The position numbers and the translations under genes are program-made. From contig CAZLMW010000124.1 of the NCBI GenBank assembly GCA_964560875.1, positions 1-22,736 on the forward strand: a stretch of 22,736 nt of DNA, written 5' to 3'. This document shows, piece after piece, positions 1 to 7,944 of the stretch. The notes beneath the pieces were generated by a model, which was not told the DNA's origin, made no database searches, and saw only the letters and a list, made by a program, of their open reading frames with translations. How positions within the stretch are numbered: the first letter of the stretch is position 1; every line of letters starts with the position of its first letter. This stretch comes from CAZLMW01 sp964560875. Lineage in GTDB: Bacteria > Myxococcota_A > UBA9042.

Positions 1-139
1 CCCTGTTGGGTCCTTCCCCCTTGATCGGGGCGCCGTCTGCCAAGACAAAACCCCAGATCATCAAGTCGATGCCTCGCAGAGAAAAAAGGGGGTATCCCTT
101 GGGGGCAGGCCCCCTTGGGCCCCTGACATTTTTGCCACC
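1..139. other. Upstream stretch with no supported gene
   Basis: Open reading continues through here in the frame of the following lipoprotein. The predicted residues look random, though, and would place the signal peptide 76 residues inside the protein, so I treat it as non-coding. It contains a G/C-rich 5-bp hairpin (GGGGG at 101-105, CCCCC at 110-114), but no T-run follows directly. Confidence 0.4.
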
Positions 140-168
140 TTGTCCCCTCCGGGAGGATCACCTAGGTT
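140..168 (+). promoter_or_regulatory. Possible promoter for the VWA lipoprotein gene
   Basis: TTGTCC (140-145) and TAGGTT (163-168) are separated by 17 bp, with 4/6 and 3/6 matches to the sigma70 consensus. This would start transcription near 175 and leave a leader of about 60 nt before the ATG at 234. The match is weak and the assignment rests on spacing and position only. Confidence 0.25.
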
Positions 169-233
169 GGCATCGAGAGCAGGGCACAAAGCGACAGACA
201 GTTCCGACACCGAACCGTCCGCAGGGCAATCCC

Positions 234-2966
234 ATGCGCGCGCCACTTCCCCGTCTCATCCCCACCATCATCGCCATCGCCGCCCTCGCCTTCGCAAACG
301 GTTGCGGAAGCGACGCCGCTGTTGACGGCGGCGGGACGACCACCTCGTCCGCGTCGCAATCGGCCAGCTCAGGCGGCTCTTCGTCCGGCGGCTCGTCTTC
401 GGGCGGTTTCAGCGACGACAAGTCTTCGGCAGACGCCGGCAGCACCGGCAACGAGCAGGGCGGCGGCAGCCCTGCGTCGTCTGGCAGCGGCTCGTCGTCG
501 GGCGGATCGTCCAGCGGCGGGTCATCCAGCGGCGGGTCATCCAGCGGCGGGTCATCCAGCGGCGCCGGCTCGTCGAGCGGCTCCAACACCAACCCGGGCA
601 GCGGTGGCACGTCCGGGCAGAGCAACGGCGGCTCTTCCGGCAAGAAGACCGGCGACAAGCCCGGTGAAAAGGACGGCAAACCGACGCCGGGTGACAAGGA
701 CAAAACCAACGGCAAGCCGCCGGTCTGCAACAAGAAAGACGACGTCGTGCTCTACCTGTCGGCGGACGACAGCAACTCGATGGCCGGCGCCCAGGTCGCG
801 CGTGGTCTGATCGCGCAGGGCCAACACGTCTACAAGGGGCTGCGCACCTACGAGTTCCTCAACTACTACAACTTTGATTACCCGGCGGCCAAGAAGGGGC
901 ACGTCGCCGTTTCCGCCCAGATGCGCGCCGAAAAAGACGGCGCCTACCATCTCCAGTTGGCGGTCGCGGCGCCGCAAATCACCGCCAAGGAGCGACGCAA
1001 AGCGCACATCGTGCTGGCGGTCGACACATCTTCCTCGATGAGCTGGGGCCCGATCGACGACACCGGCATCGACCGCGCCCGCGCCGCTTGCATGGCGTTG
1101 GTTGGTTCGCTCGACAAGGGCGATCTCTTCTCCATGGTCACCTGGGGCGGGCTGTCCAAGGTCGTGATCGCCGCGCACAAGGTCGCATCCAGCAATGAGG
1201 GCAAACTCAACGCGGCGTGCCAGGGGCTCAAGACCGACGGCGTCACCAACCTTGGCGGCGGCCTGAAAGAGGCCTACGCGCTGGCCAGCAAGCACTTCGA
1301 CAAGGCGCTCATCAACCGCGTTGTGCTCGTCAGCGACGGCGGCACGAACGTCGGCGAAAAAGACAAGGACGTCATCGCCAAGGCGGCAAAGGCGGCGGAT
1401 GGCAAGGCGATCTACCTGATGGGCGTGGGTGTCGGCGATCCGTGGAACTACAACGACGAGTTGATGAACACAGTGACCGACGCCGGCAAGGGCGCGTATG
1501 TCTTCATCGACGCGCCCAAAGAGGCCCAGGCCATCTTCGGCAGCGGCTTGCTGCGCCATGTCGAGCTCGCCGCTCGCGATGTCCAGGTCGAGCTGACCTT
1601 GCCGCCCACGTTCGCCATGAAGGCGTTTCACGGCGAACAGGTGTCGACGAACAAGGACGAGGTCGAGCCGCAGCATCTCGGTGCCAACGACGCCATGATC
1701 TTCCACCAGGTCGTGCAGTCCTGCGATCCCAAGGCGATCGGCGCCGACGCGAAGGTCAAGGTCAAGGCCACATGGAAGCACCCGAGCACCGGCAAGGAGC
1801 ACGTTGACACGTTCGAAGCGAAGATCACCGATCTGCTCAAGACCGACGGCAAGGAGCTGCGAAAAGGCGACGCCGTCGTGGCGTACGTCGAGGCGCTCAA
1901 GGCGCTGCGCGCGCTCAAGGGCAAAGAGGCATTGGTGCGCATCGACAAGGCGATCGCCGCCATCGATGCGGGCATGAAGCTGCTGCCCAGCGACAAAGAG
2001 CTGAGCGATCTCAAAGACCTGCTGCTGGCCCACAAGGCCGTCTACGCCAAGGGGCAGGTCAACATGTATCCAACCGGCGGTACCGGCGCCAAGAAGATCG
2101 GCAAGGCGTGTGCGTGCACGGCAAGCGGCTCCAAGCTCCAGCAGATGAGCTGCGCATTGGGCGTGTGCGACAAGGCGGTCGTGCTCGGCCAGAGCTACTC
2201 ATCCCCCACCGGCTCCACGACGACCGGCACCGCGGCCGTTTCCAAGCACTTTGGCAACAAATCCAACCACCTCGCCCCGCGCGAAGGCGGCTCCTACGTG
2301 CTCATGGCGACCGGGCCGGCCGAAGGCACATCGCACAGCAAGAACATGGGCGGCACGTCGATGAAGGATCCCTTCGCGGGCGGCTCTGGCGTGTTCAACG
2401 CGATGGAATGGAAGCTGGAGCTGAAGGCCCCCGAGGGCGCGCAAGGGTTCCGCCTCAACCACATCTTCTTCAGCCAGGAATACGACGAGTACGTGGGCAG
2501 CCAGTTCAACGACAAGTTCTACATGGTGCTCGAGGCCGGCAGCACCAACGGCGGCAAGAAGACCGTCATCAACTACACCAAGTGCCGCAACCCCGATAAG
2601 CACTACGACTTCATCTGCAGCCCCGGCATGCAGTTCTGCAACCCGCGCCAGCGCTACTGCTACATCGCGATCAACACCGCCGCGTCCGAGTGCTGTTGGC
2701 TCGGCGGCTGCCCCAATGGCGAGGCCAAGACCGACATCAGCGGCACCGGGTTCTCGTGCGCTGCCAGCAAGTCGCAGGACAGCAGCTCCAAGGGTTCGTC
2801 GACCGGTTGGATGACGACCGAATGGCCGATCGAGCCCGGTGAGAAGTTCACGTTGACCTTCCACGTGCACGATACCGGCGACGGCGTCTTCGACAGCGAG
2901 GTCATCCTCGACAACTTCCAGTTCGTGGGCTCCGTGACGCCGGGCACCTGGCCGGGCGTGATGTAG
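234..2966 (+). CDS. VWA-domain lipoprotein with choice-of-anchor-L-like C-terminus
   Basis: A predicted surface or periplasmic lipoprotein of 910 aa. I chose the ATG at 234 because it begins a clean lipoprotein signal: basic start, hydrophobic stretch, then Ala-Asn-Gly-Cys with Cys24. Residues about 31-165 are a Ser/Gly then Lys/Asp/Pro-rich linker. About 185-215 resembles the segment that precedes the VWA domain in YfbK-type proteins (TYEFLNYYNFDYP). The von Willebrand A domain covers about 258-430, with an intact metal site: D264-T-S266-S-S268, and the later VSDGG at 366-370. A helical spacer follows. From about 650 to the end is a domain like the 'choice-of-anchor L' family (FRLNHIFFSQEYDEYVG), carrying a Cys-rich insert at about 790-845. 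VWA domains bind protein ligands through a divalent metal, so adhesion or complex assembly is likely. The ligand is unknown. No partner gene is evident. Confidence 0.85.
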   Translation: MRAPLPRLIPTIIAIAALAFANGCGSDAAVDGGGTTTSSASQSASSGGSSSGGSSSGGFSDDKSSADAGSTGNEQGGGSPASSGSGSSSGGSSSGGSSSGGSSSGGSSSGAGSSSGSNTNPGSGGTSGQSNGGSSGKKTGDKPGEKDGKPTPGDKDKTNGKPPVCNKKDDVVLYLSADDSNSMAGAQVARGLIAQGQHVYKGLRTYEFLNYYNFDYPAAKKGHVAVSAQMRAEKDGAYHLQLAVAAPQITAKERRKAHIVLAVDTSSSMSWGPIDDTGIDRARAACMALVGSLDKGDLFSMVTWGGLSKVVIAAHKVASSNEGKLNAACQGLKTDGVTNLGGGLKEAYALASKHFDKALINRVVLVSDGGTNVGEKDKDVIAKAAKAADGKAIYLMGVGVGDPWNYNDELMNTVTDAGKGAYVFIDAPKEAQAIFGSGLLRHVELAARDVQVELTLPPTFAMKAFHGEQVSTNKDEVEPQHLGANDAMIFHQVVQSCDPKAIGADAKVKVKATWKHPSTGKEHVDTFEAKITDLLKTDGKELRKGDAVVAYVEALKALRALKGKEALVRIDKAIAAIDAGMKLLPSDKELSDLKDLLLAHKAVYAKGQVNMYPTGGTGAKKIGKACACTASGSKLQQMSCALGVCDKAVVLGQSYSSPTGSTTTGTAAVSKHFGNKSNHLAPREGGSYVLMATGPAEGTSHSKNMGGTSMKDPFAGGSGVFNAMEWKLELKAPEGAQGFRLNHIFFSQEYDEYVGSQFNDKFYMVLEAGSTNGGKKTVINYTKCRNPDKHYDFICSPGMQFCNPRQRYCYIAINTAASECCWLGGCPNGEAKTDISGTGFSCAASKSQDSSSKGSSTGWMTTEWPIEPGEKFTLTFHVHDTGDGVFDSEVILDNFQFVGSVTPGTWPGVM
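510..569 (+). repeat. 15-bp in-frame tandem repeat in the lipoprotein linker
   Basis: Three perfect copies of TCCAGCGGCGGGTCA (510-554) and a degenerate fourth (555-569) encode Ser-Ser-Gly-Gly-Ser repeats in the linker after the lipid-anchor Cys. The DNA-level identity suggests recent slippage, so linker length may vary between strains. Confidence 0.9.
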
Positions 2967-3049
2967 GCAGGGATCGCTGGCCGCAACCTCACGCAAAAAC
3001 ATCATCGACGTGTAAGGTGGCTCGGTGACGTCAAATTGGTAGCGCCGCC

Positions 3050-6010
3050 ATGAACACATCGTTGACCGCCGGCAACACGGTTCGCAGCGCCTCCGCGAGC
3101 TACCTGCTCGGTGACGAGATCGGCCGTGGCGGGTTCGGAGTGACAGTTCGGGCGCGGCGCGAGGAGGATGGGGCCGACGTCGTCATCAAGTTCCTGCGTT
3201 GGGACAAGCTGGATGATTGGAAAGCGCTTGAGCTGTTCCAGCGCGAAGCACAGGTGCTCCAGGGACTCGACCATCCCGGGATCCCGCGCTACCAGGACGA
3301 CTTTACACTCGGGCCTCGGGATGCCCCCGACGGCTATGCTCTCGTCCAGGAATACATCCCGGGCCGCACCCTCGAGCAAGTCCGTGCGACCGGCGGCCTG
3401 AGCGAGGCAGAAATGGTCGCGTGGTTCGTCCAGATCCTGGACGTCCTCCACTACATCCACCGAAGGCAACCACCGATCATCCATCGCGACATCGCGCCCA
3501 AGAACATCATCATCGAAGAAGGGGGCCGCGCGCATCTCATCGACTTTGGCGCCGTTCAAAACCGCGTTCGAAACGCCGACAGCGCGTTGGGCACGTCGGT
3601 CGGCACTTTTGGCTACGCCCCAACCGAGCAGTTCATGGGACGGGCGTCACCGGCGAGCGATATGTACAGCCTCGCCGTGTCGTACTTGGCGATGGCTACG
3701 GGCCGAGACCCCGAGGACCTCCCCCACGACGGCGCCAACCTGGACGTCCGCACGGCGCTGGCCCCATTGCGGCTTGACGCGCGCCTTTCGCTCCTCCTTG
3801 AACGCATGACAGAGCCCGACCCGACACGTCGGCTTGGCGACGCTTTTGAGGCCGTTGAGACAGCCAGGAAGGTGCTTCGTGATCTGCAGCCCGCCGCTCC
3901 CGTGGCCGTTCAGCCGCCCGCCCCAGCAGCGCCGCCGCGTCGGTCGACAGCAAGGCAGCCCAGCCCCAGCACGGTGTCACAGCCACGCGCCGTCGAGCCC
4001 GGCGTCGCCCCGTCAGACCGCAAGCGGCGGCCGACACGCGAACGCCGCGATAGACGTCCGCCACCGTTGCAATCCTCCGCGCAGCTGCACGATGCCAAAG
4101 CGCGCGTCGACGCGATCGCGCAGGCGGGGTTTTGGTCGCTGCCGGACACGGGCGGTCGTGCGGAGCTCGAGCGCGCGGCGATCAGCGCTGACGGAAGCCA
4201 CGCCGCGCTGATCGCGTATTGGGGCTGCTATGTGCTTCGCCTGCGCGACTTCCGGTTGACCCCTGTGGTCTTCGATTCGATCGCGTGTCGGCAGGGCGCT
4301 TGGTCGTCAAATGGCCGCCACCTCGCGATCTCGGACTCATACGGCGGGATTGTCACGCTCGTGACGGTCGCGGCCGGCGACGAACCGCCGACGGTTCGCA
4401 AGCTCGAGGTCGCCGGACTCCGCGACATGGACAACGACCATCGTGTCGCGGTGAGCCCCGATGGCGAGATGTTTGCCTTGAGCTCGGATGGCATCGTCAT
4501 CGTACATGCTTGGTCCACTGGTGACGTAGTCACGACCATCTCACGAGGGGACGCTGACCCACTCGGCCTGTTCTGGACGCCGGGCGGCGAGACGTTGGTG
4601 GCGACCGACGACCACGGCTCGCTGTTCTTGGATCGCGATGGCCGACGCAGCATCCGCGGGCCGGGCGTGGTGGACGTCAGTCCGGACGGGCGCCTCTTGG
4701 CGATCCAACAAAAGGACATCCCGCACGGGAAAATTGTCGTCTCGGTCGGCGCCTTCGGGCGATTGGTTCCACGCATCGAGTGGACGCCAAGGCACCTCGA
4801 ATACGCCGGCCCCCATTGGGTGGGCTTCCCGCACGTGTTCTCGATCCGCTTCAGCCCTGACGGCCGATTGCTCGCGGTGAACGTGTTGGCCCAGACGCAT
4901 CACCCCGAGAAGCGGGCGACCGACGGATGCTGGGTGGTCGTGCTCGAAGTGGCCACCGGCCAGACGTTGGCTCGCATCGGCCAGCCTCTCGATCGGCGAG
5001 AGTTCGAGCTGGTTCACGATGTGGGATTTTCAGCCGACAGCAAGCGCGTCCTTATCAAGGCAAACGCGGTCAGTGCGCGCTCCGCGGACGAGGCGAGCGA
5101 CGAGCTGTTCGTGTTCGACATCGCGCGACGGCGCTACGTGGGCGCGGTTGCGTTCACAGCGCAGGGCGTTCCGATCGGCCACACAAGGCATGGATTCCAC
5201 GCGTGGCTGGCCGGAACCGAGCATGCACAAGCGCCCGACGACGATCCCATGCTTCGGGACGGTCTCGTGCAGCAGGTCCTCGCGGGCGGCCGGACGGCTC
5301 GTTGTCTTTCTGCGACTGAGCGGCACCAGCTCGCCGATCTGAATGCACGCTGGGCGTTCTGCCGTCATGCCGCCGCCAACAAGCGCTTGGCGGACGACAA
5401 GGGTCTGGCCGGGCTCGCGAACCTCGCCGCGGGGCTGACCCACCTGCTGCCGTACGCGGTCGAACAAGCAGGGCGCGACGGCGCAATGCCGCGTTTCGGA
5501 CAACGCGCGCAGCAGCCTGCGAAGGTCACGGCAACGGCGCTCACCAAGGCCATCGATGTCCTGCGCTCGCGCTCCGAGGCCGAGCGGGCGGTGCTGTTCG
5601 AAGAATTCGTCAGGCGCGTGACTGCACGGGAAGAGCAGCAGGAGAGGGATCGTGTTGCCGCCGCCGCGCGACGCGCCGAAGAGCAACGCCAAGCGGCCGC
5701 TGAGCGGGAAATGGCTGCCGCTCAAAAGGCGGAAGCGGCCCACCAGCAAGACGAAAGACTGCGCGTGTTGGAGGCTCGGGCGGCGGAACGCAAGCGTCGA
5801 GAACACGCACGGCGCCGCGAAGAGCAGCGCGCGCGTCACGAGAAGGCGTCGCATTTGCTGGCGCGGGCGCTCGCAGCCGAACAAGCGGAGGACAGCAAGT
5901 GGTTGTTCAAGAAGTACGACGAGGCGCTCGTGCTCTGTAAGCAAGCGGCGGCACTTGGGGCCGATGGTGCCCCGGAGGCGGTCGCGCGCATCATCGCCAA
6001 GATGGACTAG
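3050..6010 (+). CDS. Ser/Thr protein kinase with beta-propeller and coiled coil
   Basis: A 986-aa Hanks-type kinase. The kinase domain spans about 18-277: glycine loop GRGGFG at 25-30, ATP-binding Lys47, catalytic HRDIAPKN at 145-152 (Asp147, Asn152) and DFG at 165-167. The activation segment ends in APTEQ, as in many bacterial kinases. All catalytic residues are present, so it should be active. A Pro/Arg-rich linker (about 278-345) leads to a region (about 385-725) with repeated SPDGR/SADSK motifs typical of WD40-like propellers. About 850-950 is a strongly charged Glu/Arg/Ala coiled coil, with a short helical tail after it. I see no transmembrane helix, so it is probably cytosolic. The propeller and coiled coil would recruit substrates or partners. 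Start context lacks a clear ribosome site, and the string TTGGTAGCG lies 6 nt before the ATG. The 83-nt gap from the previous gene suggests separate expression. Confidence 0.9.
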   Translation: MNTSLTAGNTVRSASASYLLGDEIGRGGFGVTVRARREEDGADVVIKFLRWDKLDDWKALELFQREAQVLQGLDHPGIPRYQDDFTLGPRDAPDGYALVQEYIPGRTLEQVRATGGLSEAEMVAWFVQILDVLHYIHRRQPPIIHRDIAPKNIIIEEGGRAHLIDFGAVQNRVRNADSALGTSVGTFGYAPTEQFMGRASPASDMYSLAVSYLAMATGRDPEDLPHDGANLDVRTALAPLRLDARLSLLLERMTEPDPTRRLGDAFEAVETARKVLRDLQPAAPVAVQPPAPAAPPRRSTARQPSPSTVSQPRAVEPGVAPSDRKRRPTRERRDRRPPPLQSSAQLHDAKARVDAIAQAGFWSLPDTGGRAELERAAISADGSHAALIAYWGCYVLRLRDFRLTPVVFDSIACRQGAWSSNGRHLAISDSYGGIVTLVTVAAGDEPPTVRKLEVAGLRDMDNDHRVAVSPDGEMFALSSDGIVIVHAWSTGDVVTTISRGDADPLGLFWTPGGETLVATDDHGSLFLDRDGRRSIRGPGVVDVSPDGRLLAIQQKDIPHGKIVVSVGAFGRLVPRIEWTPRHLEYAGPHWVGFPHVFSIRFSPDGRLLAVNVLAQTHHPEKRATDGCWVVVLEVATGQTLARIGQPLDRREFELVHDVGFSADSKRVLIKANAVSARSADEASDELFVFDIARRRYVGAVAFTAQGVPIGHTRHGFHAWLAGTEHAQAPDDDPMLRDGLVQQVLAGGRTARCLSATERHQLADLNARWAFCRHAAANKRLADDKGLAGLANLAAGLTHLLPYAVEQAGRDGAMPRFGQRAQQPAKVTATALTKAIDVLRSRSEAERAVLFEEFVRRVTAREEQQERDRVAAAARRAEEQRQAAAEREMAAAQKAEAAHQQDERLRVLEARAAERKRREHARRREEQRARHEKASHLLARALAAEQAEDSKWLFKKYDEALVLCKQAAALGADGAPEAVARIIAKMD

Positions 6011-6071
6011 GAGCGGTCTGGGGGAGGTCCTTTCTCCGTTGATCCAGACATTCATGCCTGGTCTTTGGGGC

Positions 6072-6420
6072 ATGAAAGCGACGAAATCACGCCCCGGGCC
6101 CGGGCGGCGACATGGCCCTGCGCAAATTGCCGCGCTCCTTGCTGGGCTCGCGGCGCTTGTGGGCGGTTGCAGCGACGACTCCCAAGTCACTGACCAGGCG
6201 ACGCAAACGACAGACACGGTTGGAGCGGTCGACACGGCTCTTCTCGCTGACACCGCCCTTGCCGCCGACACAACCCTTGTTGCCGACACTGTTCAGACGC
6301 ACACGCCGCCTTGTGGTTTGCCGTGGTGCGCAAAATGCCCCGACCGATACGCGCGAAAACCCGCATTCAACGCACCCCTGCGCCGTCTATCCATGTTCTT
6401 GGACACGCGTGGAGGCGGCA
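6072..6420 (+). pseudogene. Remnant of a short lipoprotein gene
   Basis: From the ATG at 6072 (or 6054) the frame encodes a basic start, then a hydrophobic stretch ending in Leu-Val-Gly-Gly-Cys, a good lipobox. An Asp-Thr-Ala/Val-Ala-Asp-Thr linker follows, of the same style as the other lipoproteins here, then a short Cys-containing piece (PPCGLPWCAKC). After about 6370 the predicted residues lose character. The frame stays open only by running out of phase into the next, well-supported gene and stops at 6638. I infer a 3'-truncated lipoprotein gene rather than an intact one. A genuine overlapping gene is possible but less likely. Confidence 0.4.
6411..6415 (+). promoter_or_regulatory. Strong Shine-Dalgarno that fixes the start at 6421
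   Basis: GGAGG sits 5 nt before the ATG at 6421. The frame is open back to 6112, but only the 6421 start is followed directly by a lipoprotein signal, and this site supports it. Most other genes in the window lack such a clear site. Confidence 0.75.
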
Positions 6421-7770
6421 ATGCACAAGGCAACAGCTTTTTGGGGAGTGCTCGCCGCCACCTTGCTCGTGCTGGGCTGCGAGAGCGAGACAAGCAGCCC
6501 GGCCCAGACGCTCAACAACATCGGCAAAGGCCAGTGGCAGGTCTCCGGCAAGATCTACGACACCGGCGGCACCGCGTTGTCGGGCGTCAAAGTGGAGTTG
6601 GTCCGTGCGGTCGACAAGCTCGCCAATCTCACCAATGACAAGGGCGAGTACACGTTCCTGAAGGTCGAAAACGACACCTACAACGTCAAACCGTCGCGGT
6701 CCGGCTACACGTTCACGCCGGACTTCCGTGACGTGACGGTCAACGGGGCGGACCTCAAGGTCGCGGATTTCACCGGCAAAGGCAGCAGCTCGGGCGGATC
6801 GAGCAGCTCAGGTGGCGCGGATGCAAGCAGCAGTGGAGCGTCGAGCTCGGGCGGCAGCAGTGGCGGCGGGCATTTTTCGTCCGGGCAGACCCTGATCGGC
6901 GAAGTGGTCTTCTACAACCCGCGCTACAAGACCGAGGGCGGCGGCCTGCACGGGATGAAAGTCACGATTTCCAATGGCACCGACAGCGCATCCACCTACA
7001 CGATGTCCGGCACGTTCCGCTTCGACAAGATGGTGCCGCCGGGCAAGTACACCATTACCGGTTCGCGGGAGGGCTGGTTCTTCATCCGTGACAAGGTCGA
7101 CATCGTCGTCGGCGACTCGCAGTACGTGCTGAAGAAGCCGGAGTTCTTGACCGCCCACTCGACGTTCATTCTGCCGTCGGAGGCAGCCAAGGAAGGCAAA
7201 GGCGGAACGCTGGCGATTGAGTTCACCGGCGAAAACGGTAAGAAAAACATCTACCCGGCCAACGTTATGCTGACACGGCCCGACTACAAGCAGCGCCATA
7301 CAAGCGGCGGCGGCGAGTACATGCGCAAGATGCTCGGCACCATCATGTTCGGCAAATACCGCATCCACCCGACCACGGACGGGCTGAAATTCTCGCCGCC
7401 ATACATCGACTACGACTTCGCGGCGATGCAGCGAAAGGACCGCCACTTCAACATCGTGAAGCCGAAGTTCGTCGTCACCAAGGACCCGACCGCCAAGTAC
7501 TTCACGTACACGCTCTCGGGCCGCGTGCTCGACAGCGACGGTAAGGGCCTGGAGAAAGCCCAGGTGACCGTCCAGAGCAACGGCGCAAGCTACAACGGGA
7601 TGGCGCTTACCAAGGCAGACGGGACCTGGAAGGTCGACGAGTTCGTCGCGTACACAGAGGAAGCGTTCCTCGTTCACGTCAGGCCCTACGAGCTCGACGT
7701 CAAGCTCAAGCAGCCGTTCACGTTCGTCGAACACCCCAGCCCGACCATTGTGGTGCCCGACATCCAGTGA
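6421..7770 (+). CDS. Lipoprotein with carboxypeptidase-regulatory-like domains
   Basis: A 449-aa predicted lipoprotein. The signal peptide ends in Val-Leu-Gly-Cys (Cys20). Residues about 41-120 form a carboxypeptidase-regulatory/Ig-like beta-sandwich (pattern VSGKIYDTGGTALSGVKVEL, then NDKGEYTF). A Ser/Gly linker covers about 121-152. A second similar domain lies at about 158-245 and a third at about 361-449 (LSGRVLDSDGKGLEKAQVTV, then KADGTWKV). The stretch between the second and third domains is not recognised. Such domains usually act as stalks or binding modules on the outside of the cell. No catalytic residues are visible, so a structural or adhesive role is inferred. Neighbouring genes do not narrow the role. 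Confidence 0.85.
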   Translation: MHKATAFWGVLAATLLVLGCESETSSPAQTLNNIGKGQWQVSGKIYDTGGTALSGVKVELVRAVDKLANLTNDKGEYTFLKVENDTYNVKPSRSGYTFTPDFRDVTVNGADLKVADFTGKGSSSGGSSSSGGADASSSGASSSGGSSGGGHFSSGQTLIGEVVFYNPRYKTEGGGLHGMKVTISNGTDSASTYTMSGTFRFDKMVPPGKYTITGSREGWFFIRDKVDIVVGDSQYVLKKPEFLTAHSTFILPSEAAKEGKGGTLAIEFTGENGKKNIYPANVMLTRPDYKQRHTSGGGEYMRKMLGTIMFGKYRIHPTTDGLKFSPPYIDYDFAAMQRKDRHFNIVKPKFVVTKDPTAKYFTYTLSGRVLDSDGKGLEKAQVTVQSNGASYNGMALTKADGTWKVDEFVAYTEEAFLVHVRPYELDVKLKQPFTFVEHPSPTIVVPDIQ

Positions 7771-7784
7771 CGCGTCGGCGTCGG

Positions 7785-7886
7785 GTTTGGTGCCGGCGTC
7801 GGGTGTGGGATCGGCGCCGAGTGTGGGATCGGCGTCGGGTGTGGGATCGGCGTCGGGTGTGGGATCGGCTCCGGGATCAGCGCCGG
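7785..7886. repeat. 18-bp tandem repeat between genes
   Basis: The unit GTGTGGGATCGGCGTCGG occurs perfectly at 7821-7838 and 7839-7856, with one to three mismatches at 7785-7802, 7803-7820 and 7857-7874, and a partial copy to 7886. It begins 14 nt after the preceding stop and ends about 58 nt before the next start. The 18-bp period keeps frames open on both strands (Ala-Ser-Gly-Val-Gly-Ser on plus, Pro-Ile-Pro-His-Pro-Thr on minus), but neither looks like a gene. Confidence 0.9.
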
Positions 7887-7944
7887 GGCATTCGCAACGA
7901 TGCACGCTTGGGTCGCATGGGCTTCGATTTGGTAGCGTACGGCC

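Noticed and set aside
101..114. GGGGG-CAGG-CCCCC hairpin as a terminator of an upstream gene
   Set aside because: The stem is only 5 bp, the nearest T-run starts about 15 nt later, and no gene is visible before it.
6..233. N-terminal extension of the VWA lipoprotein from an ATG at 6
   Set aside because: It would bury the lipoprotein signal 76 residues inside the protein, and the extra residues look random.
552..2033. 493-residue minus-strand reading frame
   Set aside because: It lies wholly inside the VWA lipoprotein gene. Its Leu/Asp/Val/Arg-rich make-up is typical of an antisense shadow in GC-rich DNA.
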